Source: Lentzea albidocapillata subsp. violacea (GTDB lineage: Bacteria > Actinomycetota > Actinomycetes > Mycobacteriales > Pseudonocardiaceae). Taken from it: DNA of 64,000 nucleotides. Below, one piece after another: positions 37,916 through 48,031 of this stretch (its first letter is position 1; every line of letters begins with the position of its first letter). Below the pieces are notes generated by a model. That model ran no database searches. It saw nothing but the letters and a program-made list of their open reading frames with translations, and was not told the DNA's origin. Position numbers and translations under genes: made by a program. The DNA is taken from assembly GCF_900100275.1 (NCBI RefSeq), contig NZ_FNET01000001.1, positions 372,001-436,000 on the forward strand. Direction: 5' to 3'.

Positions 37916-40752
37916 CCTTCCGCACGCCCACCGGTGGCACGATCGACCGGAACACCTTGCTGCACTTCACCTTCAACGGCCGGAAGCTGACCGGGCACCC
38001 CGGTGACACGCTGGCCTCCGCTCTGCTGGCGAACGGCGTGCACGAGGTCGGCAGCAGCGTGAAACTCGGGCGCCCGCGCGGGATCGTCGCGGCGGGGTCC
38101 GAGGACCCGACCTCGCTGGTCCAGGTCGAGGAGCCGTTTCCAGAGCCGATGTTGCTCGCGACGACCGTCGAGCTCTTCGACGGTCTGGTCGCGCGTGGTC
38201 TGGCGGGCCAGGGCAGGCTGGCGCCCGAACCGGACCCGGCGCGGTACGACGCCAAGCACGAGCACTGCGACGTGCTGGTGGTCGGCGCGGGTCCGGCCGG
38301 CCTGGCGGCCGCGCTGACCGCCGCCCGCAGTGGCGCGCGGGTAGTCCTGGTCGACGAGCAGAACCAGGCTGGCGGCGCGTTGCTGGGCGTGGACGAGTAC
38401 CTCGACGACCGGCCGTCCGCGGCGTGGGTCGCGGATGTGCTCGCCGAGCTCAGGAGCACGGCGGGGGTGCTGGTGCTGGAGCGGACCACGGCGTTCGGCA
38501 TGTACCAGGACGGGTTCGTGCTCGCCCTGCAGAAGCGCACCGACCACCTCGGGTTCGCCGCGCCGGCCGGCGTCGCCCGCCAGCGGGTCTGGCGGATCAG
38601 GACCAGGCAGATCGTGCTCGCCACGGGTGCGCACGAACGTCCGGTGGTGTTCGCCGGCAACGACCGGCCAGGGATCATGCTCGCCTCGTCGGCCCGCACG
38701 TTCCTGCACCGCTACGGCGTACTGCCCGGTTCGCGGGCGGTGGTGTTCACCACCAACGACAGTGCGTACTGCGCGGCGATCGACCTCGCCGAGTCCGGTG
38801 TGGACGTTCCAATGATCGTCGATGCCCGGCCGGAGGCTCCCGCCCGGCTCGCGACCGAGTGCGCTGCGCGCGGCATCGAGGTGCGCGCCGGGCACGTGGT
38901 GATCGGGACCGAGGGTGCGGGGCGGGTGACTGACGCGCACGTCGCTCCGCTCGACGGTGTGGCCGGTCACTGCGACACGGTCGTGTGCGACACGGTTCTG
39001 GTGTCGGGCGGCTGGAACCCGGTGGTGAACCTGTTCAGCCAGGCCCGCGGAAAGCTGCGCTATGACGCGGAACTCGGTGCGTTCGTGCCGGGGGAGGAAC
39101 TGGAGACGGTCCGGGTCGCGGGCTCGGCGACCGGTGAGCTGGACCTGACGGCGTGTGTTCGGCAGGGACGCAACGCCGGTGCCTCGGCAGCGATCTCCGC
39201 CGGGTTCACACCGCGCGGTCAGATGCCGCTGCCGGTGTCGGACTCGCGGTGCACGTCACGGTCCGGTCTGGTGCTGTGGCGGGTGCCGGGCGACGACGAC
39301 GCCAGTTTCGTCGATCTGCAACGGGATGCGACGGTGGCGGACGTGCTGCGGGCGACCGGTGCGGGTCTGCGGTCGTTGGAGCACATCAAGCGCTACACGA
39401 CCATCGGCACCGCGCACGACCAGGGCAAGACGTCCGGCATGATCGCGGCGGGCATCGTCGCGGAGGCACTGGGCGTCGAGCTGGCGGACCAGCGGCCCAC
39501 GACGTTCCGCCCGCCTTACACCGCGGTGTCCTTCGCCGCGCTGGCCGGCCGGGACCGCGGCGAGCTGCACGACCCGGTGCGGGTCACGGCGATCCACCCG
39601 TGGCACGTGGCGCACGGGGCGTTGTTCGAGGACGTCGGCCAGTGGAAGCGGCCCTGGTACTACCCGCAGGCCGGGGAAGACCTGCACACGGCCGTGCTGC
39701 GCGAGTGCAAGGCCACGCGCGAAAGCGTCGGCATGATGGACGGCTCGACGCTGGGCAAGATCGACGTGCAGGGCCGTGACGCCGGCAAGTTCCTGGACAT
39801 GCTCTACACCAACATGATGAGCACGTTGAAGGTCGGCAGGATCCGCTACGGCGTGATGTGCGGCGTCGACGGGATGGTGATCGACGACGGCACCGTGATC
39901 CGGGTCGGGGAGGAGCGTTACCTCGTCACCACGACCACCGGCAACGCCGCCAAGATCCTCGACTGGATGGAGGAGTGGCTGCAGACGGAGTGGCCACACC
40001 TCGACGTGCACTGCACCTCGGTCACCGAGCACTGGGCCACGATCCCGCTGGTGGGCCCGAAGTCCCGGGACGTGCTCGCCGCGGTGGCTCCTGATCTCGA
40101 CGTTTCCAACGAGGCGTTCGAGTTCATGACGTGGCACGACACTCATGTGGCGGGCGTTCCCGCGCGTGTGTGCCGGATCAGCTTCTCCGGCGAGCTGGCC
40201 TACGAGATCAACGTGACCGCGTGGCACGGCCTCGCCGTGTGGGAGGCGTTGATGGCGGCGGGGGAGCAGTACGGGATCACGCCGTACGGCACCGAGACCA
40301 TGCACGTGCTGCGCGCCGAGAAGGGCTACCCGATCATCGGCCAGGAGACCGACGCCACGGTCACCCCACAGGACCTCGGCATGTCCTGGGCCGTCTCCAA
40401 GAAGAAACCCGACTTCATCGGCAAGCGCTCGTTCGCCCGCGCGGAGAACAACCGCACCGACCGCAAACAACTGGTCGGTCTCCTGCCCGTGGACCCGAGC
40501 GTGCTGCTTCCGGAAGGCTCCCAGATCGTCGAGACCGATCGCCTGCCCGAACCCCCGGTCCGGATGCTCGGCCACGTCACGTCCAGCTACCCCAGCGCGG
40601 CGCTGGGCCGCACGTTCGCCCTCGCCCTGGTGCGGTCAGGACACGAACGGATCGGCGAGACCCTGTACGTGCCGGTCGAGGACTCGCTGGTGCCGGTCAC
40701 CGTCACCGAATCCGTGCTGTACGACAAGGAAGGAGCCCGTCGTGACGGTTAG
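37912..40752 (+). CDS. soxA: sarcosine oxidase, alpha subunit
   Basis: 946 residues from ATG 37912, typical length. N-terminal ferredoxin-like segment (FTFNGRKLTGHPGDTLASALLANGVH), an NAD-binding fold (DVLVVGAGPAGLAAALTAARSGARVVLVDEQ) and a C-terminal GcvT-like folate domain (about 560-940; GMMDGSTLGKIDVQGRDAGKFLDMLYTN). The C-terminal half receives the imine carbon to make 5,10-methylene-THF. The frame is open far upstream; this start overlaps soxD by the ATGA rule and gives the family N-terminus. Confidence 0.95.
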   Translation: MTFRTPTGGTIDRNTLLHFTFNGRKLTGHPGDTLASALLANGVHEVGSSVKLGRPRGIVAAGSEDPTSLVQVEEPFPEPMLLATTVELFDGLVARGLAGQGRLAPEPDPARYDAKHEHCDVLVVGAGPAGLAAALTAARSGARVVLVDEQNQAGGALLGVDEYLDDRPSAAWVADVLAELRSTAGVLVLERTTAFGMYQDGFVLALQKRTDHLGFAAPAGVARQRVWRIRTRQIVLATGAHERPVVFAGNDRPGIMLASSARTFLHRYGVLPGSRAVVFTTNDSAYCAAIDLAESGVDVPMIVDARPEAPARLATECAARGIEVRAGHVVIGTEGAGRVTDAHVAPLDGVAGHCDTVVCDTVLVSGGWNPVVNLFSQARGKLRYDAELGAFVPGEELETVRVAGSATGELDLTACVRQGRNAGASAAISAGFTPRGQMPLPVSDSRCTSRSGLVLWRVPGDDDASFVDLQRDATVADVLRATGAGLRSLEHIKRYTTIGTAHDQGKTSGMIAAGIVAEALGVELADQRPTTFRPPYTAVSFAALAGRDRGELHDPVRVTAIHPWHVAHGALFEDVGQWKRPWYYPQAGEDLHTAVLRECKATRESVGMMDGSTLGKIDVQGRDAGKFLDMLYTNMMSTLKVGRIRYGVMCGVDGMVIDDGTVIRVGEERYLVTTTTGNAAKILDWMEEWLQTEWPHLDVHCTSVTEHWATIPLVGPKSRDVLAAVAPDLDVSNEAFEFMTWHDTHVAGVPARVCRISFSGELAYEINVTAWHGLAVWEALMAAGEQYGITPYGTETMHVLRAEKGYPIIGQETDATVTPQDLGMSWAVSKKKPDFIGKRSFARAENNRTDRKQLVGLLPVDPSVLLPEGSQIVETDRLPEPPVRMLGHVTSSYPSAALGRTFALALVRSGHERIGETLYVPVEDSLVPVTVTESVLYDKEGARRDG

Positions 40753-41323
40753 TCCCCTCGCTGCCTGGCGCGGCCGGCTGGCGGCGCTCGCCCCCGCGCT
40801 GGCTGTTGCCGAGCGACCCTTCCGCTCGCAGCTCACCGTGCGCGCGTCGGAGCCTTCCGCGATCGCGGCGATGGGTTCGGCGCTGGGAGTCGTGTTCCCG
40901 TCGGTTCCGTGCACCTTCACCGCGGGCTCTGGACAGTTCGGAGACGTCGAGGTGCTGTGGCTCGGGCCCGACGAGTTCCTCGTCGTGGCGGCTCCGGATT
41001 TGCAGGTGTCGATCGAGGAGGTGTTGCGTGGCGCGCTCGGTTCCTCCCGTGGGTCCGTTGTGGACACTTCGGCTCAACGCACGACCGTGATCCTGGAAGG
41101 ACCGCACGTCCGTGACGTGCTGGCCCACGGATGTTCCGTGGACCTGCACCCGTCTGCGGCTCCCGCCGGCACCTGCGTGCAGACGTTGCTCGCCAGGACC
41201 GGGATCATCCTGCAGGTCACGGGTCCGGACCGCTGCACGGTGCTGGTGCGGTCGTCGTTCGCCGAGTACCTCGCGGCCTGGCTGAGCGACGCGTGCGTCG
41301 AATATCAGGCGGCCGCGCCGTGA
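40742..41323 (+). CDS. soxG: sarcosine oxidase, gamma subunit
   Basis: 193 residues, GTG start overlapping the soxA end by 11 bases. The fold is GcvT-like and small ([66 protein letters not shown]). These segments, notably the DxSAQRTxxxLxG motif, identify TSOX gamma. It is catalytically inert alone but is required for the heterotetramer. The end overlaps the next gene by the GTGA arrangement. Confidence 0.9.
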   Translation: MTVSPLAAWRGRLAALAPALAVAERPFRSQLTVRASEPSAIAAMGSALGVVFPSVPCTFTAGSGQFGDVEVLWLGPDEFLVVAAPDLQVSIEEVLRGALGSSRGSVVDTSAQRTTVILEGPHVRDVLAHGCSVDLHPSAAPAGTCVQTLLARTGIILQVTGPDRCTVLVRSSFAEYLAAWLSDACVEYQAAAP

Positions 41324-42687
41324 GCCTCAGCGTGTTCGACCTGTTCAAGGTCGGCATCGGGCCGTCCAGCTCGCACACGGTCGGCCCGATGCGCGCAGCG
41401 AAGTCCTTTGTGGACTCTCTTGGTGACGAGCTGCCGCAGATCGCCTCCGTGCGGGCGGAGCTGTTCGGCTCACTCGGCGCGACTGGCCACGGGCACGGCA
41501 GCGTGAAGGCGGTCGTGCTCGGGCTGGCCGGACATGCTCCCGACACCGTTGATCCACTCGACGCCCAGCCGGTGGCGGACTCCGTCGCGGAAACCGGGAA
41601 GCTGGAGCTCACCGGTGGCCACGTGATCAAGTTCTCCGTCGCCGACGACGTGGTGCTGCACCGGAAGAAGCGGCTCGACTTCCACAGCAACGGCATGGTG
41701 TTCCACGCTTTCGACCGCTCCGGTCACCCCGTCTCGGTCCGCACGTACTACTCGGTCGGCGGCGGCTTCGTGGTGGACGAGGACGCGGCCGGCGCCAAGG
41801 TTCTCGTCGAGGACTCGACTCCGGTGGAGTTCCCGTTCTCCACCGGGGAGGAACTGCTCGCCCACACCCGTCGCACCGGTCTGCCGATCAGCTCGATCGT
41901 GCTGGCGAACGAGCTGGCTCGACGCAGTGAACAGGAAGTCCGGGAGGGCCTGCTGGCGATCTGGGACGTCATGCGCGCCTGCGTCGAGCGCGGCTGCGAG
42001 ACGCCCGGTGTGCTGCCGGGCGGCTTGAAGGTGCGGCGGCGTGCGGCAACGTTACGCGAGCAGCTCGAAGCGGTGGGTGAGACATCGGATCCGTTGCGCG
42101 CCATGGAATGGGTCACCCTGTTCGCGCTCGCGGTGAACGAGGAGAACGCGGCGGGCGGCCGGGTCGTGACCGCCCCGACCAACGGGGCGGCGGGCATCAT
42201 CCCCGCGGTGCTGCTCTACTACGACCGGTTCGTCCCCGGCTCCTGCGCGGACGGCGTGGTGCGGTTCCTGCTGACCGCGGGCGCCGTAGGCATGCTGTTC
42301 AAGCAGAACGCCTCCATCTCCGGGGCCGAGGTCGGCTGCCAGGGTGAGGTCGGATCGGCGTGCTCGATGGCCGCCGCGGGCCTCGCGGAGGTGCTCGGCG
42401 GCTCGCCGGAGCAGGTGGAGAACGCCGCGGAGATCGGCATCGAGCACAACCTCGGCCTGACCTGCGATCCGGTCGGTGGACTGGTGCAGATTCCGTGCAT
42501 CGAACGCAACGCGATCGCCTCGATCAAGGCGATCACGGCGGCCCGGATGTCCGTACGCGGCGACGGCACCCATCACGTGAGCCTCGACAAGGCGATCAAG
42601 ACGATGCGCGAGACCGGGGCCGACATGAAGGACAAGTACAAGGAGACCTCCCGGGGCGGGCTGGCCCTCAATGTCGTCGAGTGCTGA
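41320..42687 (+). CDS. sdaA: L-serine ammonia-lyase (iron-sulfur type)
   Basis: 455 residues. SdaB-like N-terminal domain ([24 protein letters not shown]) and SdaA C-terminal part with [27 protein letters not shown] and [18 protein letters not shown], which hold the [4Fe-4S] cysteines. It deaminates serine to pyruvate, draining the serine formed by GlyA into central metabolism. GTG start overlaps soxG by four bases; the end overlaps pabB by 17. Confidence 0.96.
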   Translation: MSLSVFDLFKVGIGPSSSHTVGPMRAAKSFVDSLGDELPQIASVRAELFGSLGATGHGHGSVKAVVLGLAGHAPDTVDPLDAQPVADSVAETGKLELTGGHVIKFSVADDVVLHRKKRLDFHSNGMVFHAFDRSGHPVSVRTYYSVGGGFVVDEDAAGAKVLVEDSTPVEFPFSTGEELLAHTRRTGLPISSIVLANELARRSEQEVREGLLAIWDVMRACVERGCETPGVLPGGLKVRRRAATLREQLEAVGETSDPLRAMEWVTLFALAVNEENAAGGRVVTAPTNGAAGIIPAVLLYYDRFVPGSCADGVVRFLLTAGAVGMLFKQNASISGAEVGCQGEVGSACSMAAAGLAEVLGGSPEQVENAAEIGIEHNLGLTCDPVGGLVQIPCIERNAIASIKAITAARMSVRGDGTHHVSLDKAIKTMRETGADMKDKYKETSRGGLALNVVEC

Positions 42688-43891
42688 GCGCCTGGGCGCG
42701 GGTGCGCCGGTGGCCGCCGTGCTGCGGGCGCTGGCCCGGCGGGCCGAACGCGACGGGATCGCGCCGCCGGCCGCGTTGACCGGATCGTGGTTCGGCTCGC
42801 GCGCGGTCGTGGCGCCCAGCCTGGACGTTCGCGCTGTCGATGCCGGGGAAGCACTCCGCACCGGGTCCCGCCGCTCCGGCGGTTTCATCGGCGGTGGCTG
42901 GTTCCTCGCCCTGCGCTATCCCGACGACGGCCTGGACTCGCTCGACGCGACCGGGGCCTGGTCGGACTCGGTGCTGCGCATGGATGATCAGGGCTGCTGG
43001 TGGTTCGAGAGCTTGTCCGGCCAGTCGTGCCCACCGGACGTTCGCCGCGCGGTTCGCCGCGGGGACGTCGCGCAGCACTGGGAGATCGACTGGATCCCGC
43101 CCGACGGCGACGCGCACCGAGCGGCGGTGCGGGCCTGCCTCACCGCGATTGCCGCAGGCGATGTCTACCAGACCTGCGTCTGCACGCGGTTCACCGGAGA
43201 GTTCAGAGGATCTGTGGCCGACCTCTTCGCGGACGGGATCGAGGCGACCGCGCCGGAGCGGGGAGCGTTCCTCGGCGGCGTTGCCTCCTTCTCGCCGGAG
43301 CTCTTCCTCTCCCGGCACGGCAACGAGGTCCGGTCCAGTCCGATCAAGGGAACCCTGCCGCTGTCGGCCGATCCCGCGCTGCTGCGGCGATCGGAGAAGG
43401 AGGTCGCCGAGAACGTCATGATCGTCGACCTGGTGCGCAACGACCTCGGCCGCGTCTGCCTGCCCGGCACCGTGACCGTTCCCGAACTTCTCCAGGTCCG
43501 TCCCGCGCCGGGTGTCTGGCACCTGATGTCCACTGTGTCCGGCGCCCTGCCGCCCGCAGTGTCCGATCTGGACGTCGTGGCAGCGGTCTTTCCGCCCGGA
43601 TCGGTGACCGGAGCACCGAAATCCTCGGCACGCCGGTTCATTCGCCAGTGGGAGCACGCACCGCGCGGCGCGTACTGCGGCGCGGTCGGGCTCTCATCAC
43701 CGGTCGCGGGGCTGGAGCTCAACGTGGCCATCCGGACGGTCGAGGTCTCGGGCAGCACTGCCGTCCTCGGCGTGGGTGGCGGTATCACGATCGACTCGGA
43801 CCCTGAGGCGGAGTGGCAGGAGTGCCTGACGAAGGCACGCGCCGTAACGGGCCTCACGGCTCGTGCGAAAGTACCGATTTTCGTTGGCTGA
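42671..43891 (+). CDS. pabB: aminodeoxychorismate synthase component I
   Basis: 406 residues, chorismate-binding fold. The site reads [10 protein letters not shown] (Lys in place of the Ala of anthranilate synthase), which is diagnostic for Pab[26 protein letters not shown] and [16 protein letters not shown] complete the active site. It makes aminodeoxychorismate, a p-aminobenzoate/folate precursor. ATG 42671 lies in the sdaA end (17-base overlap). Being in a betaine cluster is unusual and suggests folate demand is met together with C1 flux. No pabA is in the window. Confidence 0.9.
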   Translation: MSSSAERLGAGAPVAAVLRALARRAERDGIAPPAALTGSWFGSRAVVAPSLDVRAVDAGEALRTGSRRSGGFIGGGWFLALRYPDDGLDSLDATGAWSDSVLRMDDQGCWWFESLSGQSCPPDVRRAVRRGDVAQHWEIDWIPPDGDAHRAAVRACLTAIAAGDVYQTCVCTRFTGEFRGSVADLFADGIEATAPERGAFLGGVASFSPELFLSRHGNEVRSSPIKGTLPLSADPALLRRSEKEVAENVMIVDLVRNDLGRVCLPGTVTVPELLQVRPAPGVWHLMSTVSGALPPAVSDLDVVAAVFPPGSVTGAPKSSARRFIRQWEHAPRGAYCGAVGLSSPVAGLELNVAIRTVEVSGSTAVLGVGGGITIDSDPEAEWQECLTKARAVTGLTARAKVPIFVG

Positions 43892-43916
43892 CAACATGTT
43901 CTTCGGTCTTCGGCAC

Positions 43917-43962
43917 TTGACCGAGAGGTAGTCCGGAGTTAGTGTGAGCTTAATATATCAGT
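43917..43962 (+). promoter_or_regulatory. purU operon promoter and second GntR-type site
   Basis: TTGACC (43917-43922), 17-bp spacer, TAGTGT (43940-43945), then TATATCAGT (43954-43962). This shares 9 bases exactly with the reverse complement of the sox site, and 10 of 14 positions across the full length (43949-43962). The promoter spacing and hexamers are the same as for sox. It is less symmetric, so a weaker site. Confidence 0.5.
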
Positions 43963-43985
43963 CGGCTACCAGGCGAGGAGACGTC

Positions 43986-44831
43986 GTGGCTCGACACTTC
44001 ACCCTGACCTTGAGCTGCCCGGAACGGGCGGGCATCGTCCACGCGGTGACCTCGTTCCTGGTCGACCAGGGCTGCGACATCGTGGAGCACCAACAGTTCG
44101 ACGACGACGTGCGCAGCAGGTTGTTCCTGCGCACCGCGTTCTCCTGTGCCTCAGCCGATGTCGACGATCTCGCGAGTGAGTTCGCCGCTGTGGCGAACGA
44201 GTTCGAAATGGACTTCAACCTGCGGGACGAGCGTCAGCCACGCGTCCTCGTGATGGTGTCGAAGGCCGGTCACTGCCTGAACGATCTGCTGTTTCGCTGG
44301 CGTGCGGGGAGTCTCGGCGCCGAGCTCGCGGCAGTGGTGTCCAATCACGAGGACCTGCGCCCGATGGCGGAAGCCGCCGGACTCGACTTCGTGCACGTGC
44401 CGAACACCGCCGACACCAAGCACGCCGCGGAGCAGCGCCTGCTGGACCTCGTCGAGGAGTACCAGGCCGACCTGGTGGTGCTCGCGCGGTACATGCAGGT
44501 GCTCTCCAACGACCTGTGCGCCAAGCTGGCCGGGCGAGTGATCAACATCCACCACTCGTTCCTGCCGGGGTTCAAGGGCGCCAAGCCCTATCACCAGGCC
44601 TACGACCGAGGCGTGAAGTACGTCGGCGCGACGGCGCACTACGTGACCCCCGACCTCGACGAGGGACCGATCATCGAGCAGGAGGTGCTGCGGGTCGACC
44701 ACACCTTCGACCCGCGCGCGCTCACCGCCGCCGGCCGCGACGCCGAGGCGCTCGCCCTGTCACGAGCGGTGCGCTGGCACTGCGAGCACCGCGTGCTCCT
44801 CAACGGCAACAGCACCGTCGTCTTCCGATGA
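43986..44831 (+). CDS. purU: formyltetrahydrofolate deformylase
   Basis: 281 residues from GTG 43986 (GAGGAG 5 nt upstream). N-terminal ACT domain (LTLSCPERAGIVHAVTSFLVDQGCDIVEHQQF) and C-terminal formyltransferase fold with catalytic Asn/His/Asp in INIHHSFLPGFKGAKPYHQAYDRGVKYVGATAHYV and DLDEGPIIEQ. It hydrolyses 10-formyl-THF to formate and THF, so it regenerates free THF needed by the demethylases. First of a purU-fchA-folD run. Confidence 0.95.
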   Translation: MARHFTLTLSCPERAGIVHAVTSFLVDQGCDIVEHQQFDDDVRSRLFLRTAFSCASADVDDLASEFAAVANEFEMDFNLRDERQPRVLVMVSKAGHCLNDLLFRWRAGSLGAELAAVVSNHEDLRPMAEAAGLDFVHVPNTADTKHAAEQRLLDLVEEYQADLVVLARYMQVLSNDLCAKLAGRVINIHHSFLPGFKGAKPYHQAYDRGVKYVGATAHYVTPDLDEGPIIEQEVLRVDHTFDPRALTAAGRDAEALALSRAVRWHCEHRVLLNGNSTVVFR

Positions 44832-44851
44832 CTCACCGGAACGGAGAAGTG

Positions 44852-45472
44852 ATGCGTGGCCAGACAATCGACGACTTCTTGACCGACCTCGCGGCGCGGG
44901 TGCCCGCGCCCGGCGGCGGCGCGACCGCGGCGTTGCACGCGGCTCAAGCGGCGGCGCTGGTGGGGATGGTCGCCCGCTACAGCGACGGTGCCCGGTTCGC
45001 CGAGCACGCCGAGGAAATCGCGGGCATCGTTGCCGGCGCGGACCGGTTGCGGGTGGAGGCGCTCCGGCTGGCAGAGGCCGACGCGACCGCGTTCACCGCC
45101 GTAGCGGACGCCTACTCGCTGCCACGCGCCACGGATGACGAGAAGGCGTTGCGCCGCAATATGATCGCGGTCGCTCTGAAGGGGGCGTGCGTGCCGCCTG
45201 CCGCCGTTGTCGAGGTCGCCGCTGACACCGTAGTGCTCGCGGAGCGGCTGATCCCGATCGGCAACCGGTCCGTGATCACCGACGTGGCGGCCGCCGCGGA
45301 GGCGGCGCGGGCGGCGGCGACGACCGCGCGGGTGAACATCGAGGTCAACCTCGGCGGGATCACCGACGCCGACAACAAGGCCGTGCTGCTGGCCTCTGCC
45401 CACTCCGTCGACCTGATCGTGGAACGTGCCGAGAAGGTAACGGCCGCCGTGCGCGCGGAGCTGGCCGCGTGA
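44852..45472 (+). CDS. fchA: methenyltetrahydrofolate cyclohydrolase / FTCD cyclodeaminase-like protein
   Basis: 206 residues; RGQTIDDFLTDLAARVPAPGGGATAALHAAQAAALVGMV is the diagnostic N-terminus of the FTCD_C/FchA family, helical throughout. Stand-alone bacterial forms act as 5,10-methenyl-THF cyclohydrolases. The start was set at ATG 44852 after GGAGAAG; ATG 44828 is in frame. It is directly upstream of folD and overlaps it. It is the likely source of cyclohydrolase activity, since FolD has lost its catalytic Lys. Confidence 0.88.
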   Translation: MRGQTIDDFLTDLAARVPAPGGGATAALHAAQAAALVGMVARYSDGARFAEHAEEIAGIVAGADRLRVEALRLAEADATAFTAVADAYSLPRATDDEKALRRNMIAVALKGACVPPAAVVEVAADTVVLAERLIPIGNRSVITDVAAAAEAARAAATTARVNIEVNLGGITDADNKAVLLASAHSVDLIVERAEKVTAAVRAELAA

Positions 45473-46338
45473 CCGCGACGACGACCGCCGGGCGCCAGAT
45501 CGCGACCCCGTTGAGCGGGAAGGCGCTGGCCGCCGAGATCCGACGCCGCACCACCGAGCGGGTGACCGCGCTCGCCGCCGCCGGCACCATCACCAAGCTG
45601 GTCGTCGTCACGGCCACGGACGACGAGTCGAGCATCTGGTACGTCCGGTCGATCGCCAAGGCCGCGGCCGCGGTCGGCATCGACTGCGACATCGCCGACC
45701 TCGGTCCGACGGCGTCGCCGAGCCACATCCGGCACACCCTGCGCGACCTCAGCCAGGATCCGACCGTGCACGGCATCATCCTGCAGACGCCGCTGCCGTC
45801 CGGGGTCCAGCTCTCGGACCTGGCCGGCGACATCGCCCCGGCCAAGGACGTCGACGGTGCGAACCCCGCGAGCCTCGGCCGGTGCGCGGCGGGGCAGCCC
45901 GGCTTCGCGCCCGCCACGGCCGAGGCCGTGCTCGAGCTCCTCGACCACCACGCCGTCGAACTCGAGGGCCGGCACGTCGCGATCGTGGGCCGGTCGATCG
46001 TGGTCGGAACACCCGTGGCACTCCTCCTGCTCGATCGCCGCGCCACCGTCACCGTCTGCCACTCACGCACGACCGCCCTCGAATCGCACACCTCGCGGGC
46101 GGACATAGTGGTCGTGGCCGTGGGCAAGCCCGGACTCGTCAGCGCCGGCCACGTCGCACCGGGCGCGGTTGTCATCGACGTCGGCACCACGCCGTCCGAG
46201 AACGGAGGACTGCTCGGCGACGTCGACGTCGCAGAGGTCGAACGGGTCGCCGGTGCCCTGACCCCCGTGCCCGGCGGCGTCGGCCCGGTCACCACAGCGT
46301 TGCTGCTGTCCCACACCGCCGATGCGGCGGAGCGCTGA
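45469..46338 (+). CDS. folD: methylene-THF dehydrogenase FolD, cyclohydrolase lysine lost
   Basis: 289 residues, GTG start overlapping fchA by four bases. Conserved parts are IILQTPLPSG, KDVDGANP, VGRSIVVGTPVALLLL (NADP site) and ITPVPGGVGPVT-like ALTPVPGGVGPVT. The N-terminal catalytic motif Y-x3-K reads YVRSIAK: Tyr58 is kept but the position of the catalytic Lys (human Lys56) is Ile62. Mutants at this Lys are known to lose cyclohydrolase and keep dehydrogenase. It probably makes 5,10-methenyl-THF only, which FchA then hydrolyses. Confidence 0.93.
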   Translation: MTATTTAGRQIATPLSGKALAAEIRRRTTERVTALAAAGTITKLVVVTATDDESSIWYVRSIAKAAAAVGIDCDIADLGPTASPSHIRHTLRDLSQDPTVHGIILQTPLPSGVQLSDLAGDIAPAKDVDGANPASLGRCAAGQPGFAPATAEAVLELLDHHAVELEGRHVAIVGRSIVVGTPVALLLLDRRATVTVCHSRTTALESHTSRADIVVVAVGKPGLVSAGHVAPGAVVIDVGTTPSENGGLLGDVDVAEVERVAGALTPVPGGVGPVTTALLLSHTADAAER

Positions 46339-46374
46339 CACGATTGGCCGTGAGTGGTCGGAATCAGGGCCCGC

Positions 46375-47700
46375 TCAAATGCTGTCGAGCAGTTCTGCGA
46401 ATCTGGTGCCCAGGCGGGTGCGGAGCCTGCTGAGCTCGTGCCGGATGGGGGTGGCCGGAGCCGAGGTCACCGCCGCCATCACCGGCCGTGCCAGCTCCAC
46501 GGCGGCGTCGAGGTCGCCTCGGCACGCCTGGCTGTCGGCCAGGCGCAGGGTCAGCATGAGCCTGCTGCCGTGCATCCGGGCGGGCACGTTCGCCAGTGAT
46601 GTCTCCGCGTACATCACCGCGCGGTCGGCGATCACCGATCGGCCGGTGACCTCTGCCAGGTCGCGCAGGCCGCCGGCCAGGTGCGAGGCGACGTAGGTCG
46701 CGCCCGCCGCGCCGGTCAGCCACGGCGCCTCGATGCGGTCCCGGTCGTCAAACTGGTCGGCGGCTCGTTGCGCGGCCCTCGACAGCCTGGCGAATTCCCG
46801 GTGGTCACCGAGCATGGCGTGCGCGCGGGCCTGGTTCAGCTGCGCGTGCACGCCCATCCACCGACGGTTGCGGTCCACCGCGGCCGCGGCACCGCTGTAG
46901 TCGAGCGCGGTCGCCGCGTCGCCTTCGATCATGGCGAGCACGCCCATGCTGCTCAGCGCCTCACAGGCCGTTGCGACGCCACCGGACGCCAGCGCCCACT
47001 CGACGCTGCGATGCAGCCATGTCATGGCGATTCCGTGCTGCCCCCGCTTGACCCGGAGCCATCCGGCCAGGTCGGCGTACCTGGCGGCGAGCTGCAGCAG
47101 ACCGTTCGCCTGTGCGCCCCGCGCCATCGGCACCAGGGTCGTGAGGGTGCGCAACGCCCGTTCGACAGGAACAGCGAGGTCACCGGCGACCTCGCTGATG
47201 TCGGCATCGAGGTACGTCGTCAGCAGCGCGGCGAATCCGTGCAGCGTCTCGGCACCCACGGTGAGCCCATCGACACCGGGCACCTCCGCGAGGCCGCCGG
47301 GCACCGGCGCCGCGCAGCCGTTGATGCCATGCGACGGGCAGATGACGCCGAACGCCGGCAACCGGACGTACCGGGTGAGCGAGGGCCGCAACTGGTCAGC
47401 ACCATGTGGTGCTCGGGGCAACGGGACCGAAGCCTCCCCGGCGGAGGCGACAAGTCCAGCGCACAGCCGCGCACGGATCCTCGTCGCCACGGCGAGCAGT
47501 GAGCCGCCCGCTGCCAGCAGATCGTCGGCCTTGTCGGCGAACGCGATCCGCGGCTCCCTGGCGCCACTCTCGATCTTGGAGACGTAGGAGTGGTGATAGC
47601 CGAGGCGAGCAGCCAGCTGGACCTGAGTGAGACCCGCCTGCTCACGCAGGCGGCGTAGTTCCTGCCCGAACTCGTTCCGGCCTGTTTCCTCGTGCGTCAT
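46375..47700 (-). CDS. XRE-family regulator with TPR-like C-terminus
   Basis: 441 residues. The first 60 hold an XRE helix-turn-helix (LRRLREQAGLTQVQLAARLGYHHSYVSKIESGAREP). The rest is alpha-helical, with repeat-like segments typical of actinobacterial XRE/TPR regulators that sense peptides or act on developmental genes. It faces the end of folD and is upstream of nothing obvious on its own strand. The target is unknown; the region to 48031 is a candidate. Confidence 0.9.
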   Translation of the reverse strand: MTHEETGRNEFGQELRRLREQAGLTQVQLAARLGYHHSYVSKIESGAREPRIAFADKADDLLAAGGSLLAVATRIRARLCAGLVASAGEASVPLPRAPHGADQLRPSLTRYVRLPAFGVICPSHGINGCAAPVPGGLAEVPGVDGLTVGAETLHGFAALLTTYLDADISEVAGDLAVPVERALRTLTTLVPMARGAQANGLLQLAARYADLAGWLRVKRGQHGIAMTWLHRSVEWALASGGVATACEALSSMGVLAMIEGDAATALDYSGAAAAVDRNRRWMGVHAQLNQARAHAMLGDHREFARLSRAAQRAADQFDDRDRIEAPWLTGAAGATYVASHLAGGLRDLAEVTGRSVIADRAVMYAETSLANVPARMHGSRLMLTLRLADSQACRGDLDAAVELARPVMAAVTSAPATPIRHELSRLRTRLGTRFAELLDSI

Positions 47701-48031
47701 CGCCTGCCACTCCCACGCTTCGTTCGGGCGCCGGACGTGGAAGGCAGTGTGGTCGCGTCCGGCGCCCTGAACGCTACGGCGGCTCTCCTCGCGTTGTCAG
47801 CAGGCAGGGCGGTGAACTGGTCGCCGACACCATTGTTCGAATCGAATTTCGACGATTCCTCGATGCTCGTTCATCGGTATATCCTGTTTGGACAGTCAAG
47901 TTGCTGAACACTGTGGCCGACCGCGCGACTTTGACAGTTCTTGACAACCGCGTTCCACGGGCGTCGGTGTGCCTCCTCGTGCTCATACGGTGATCCTTGC
48001 CCTGCAGCACGTTGTTGAGGAGATCCGAGCG
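47701..48031. other. upstream region of the GH16 gene
   Basis: No gene seen. The sequence is less GC-rich than its neighbours. Two TTGACA hexamers (47931-47936 and 47941-47946) lie 10 bp apart, a plausible pair of -35 elements for the glucanase gene, and TACGGT occurs at 47986-47991. An AT-rich stretch of 47830-47890 could carry the XRE regulator's own promoter on the other strand. Confidence 0.35.
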
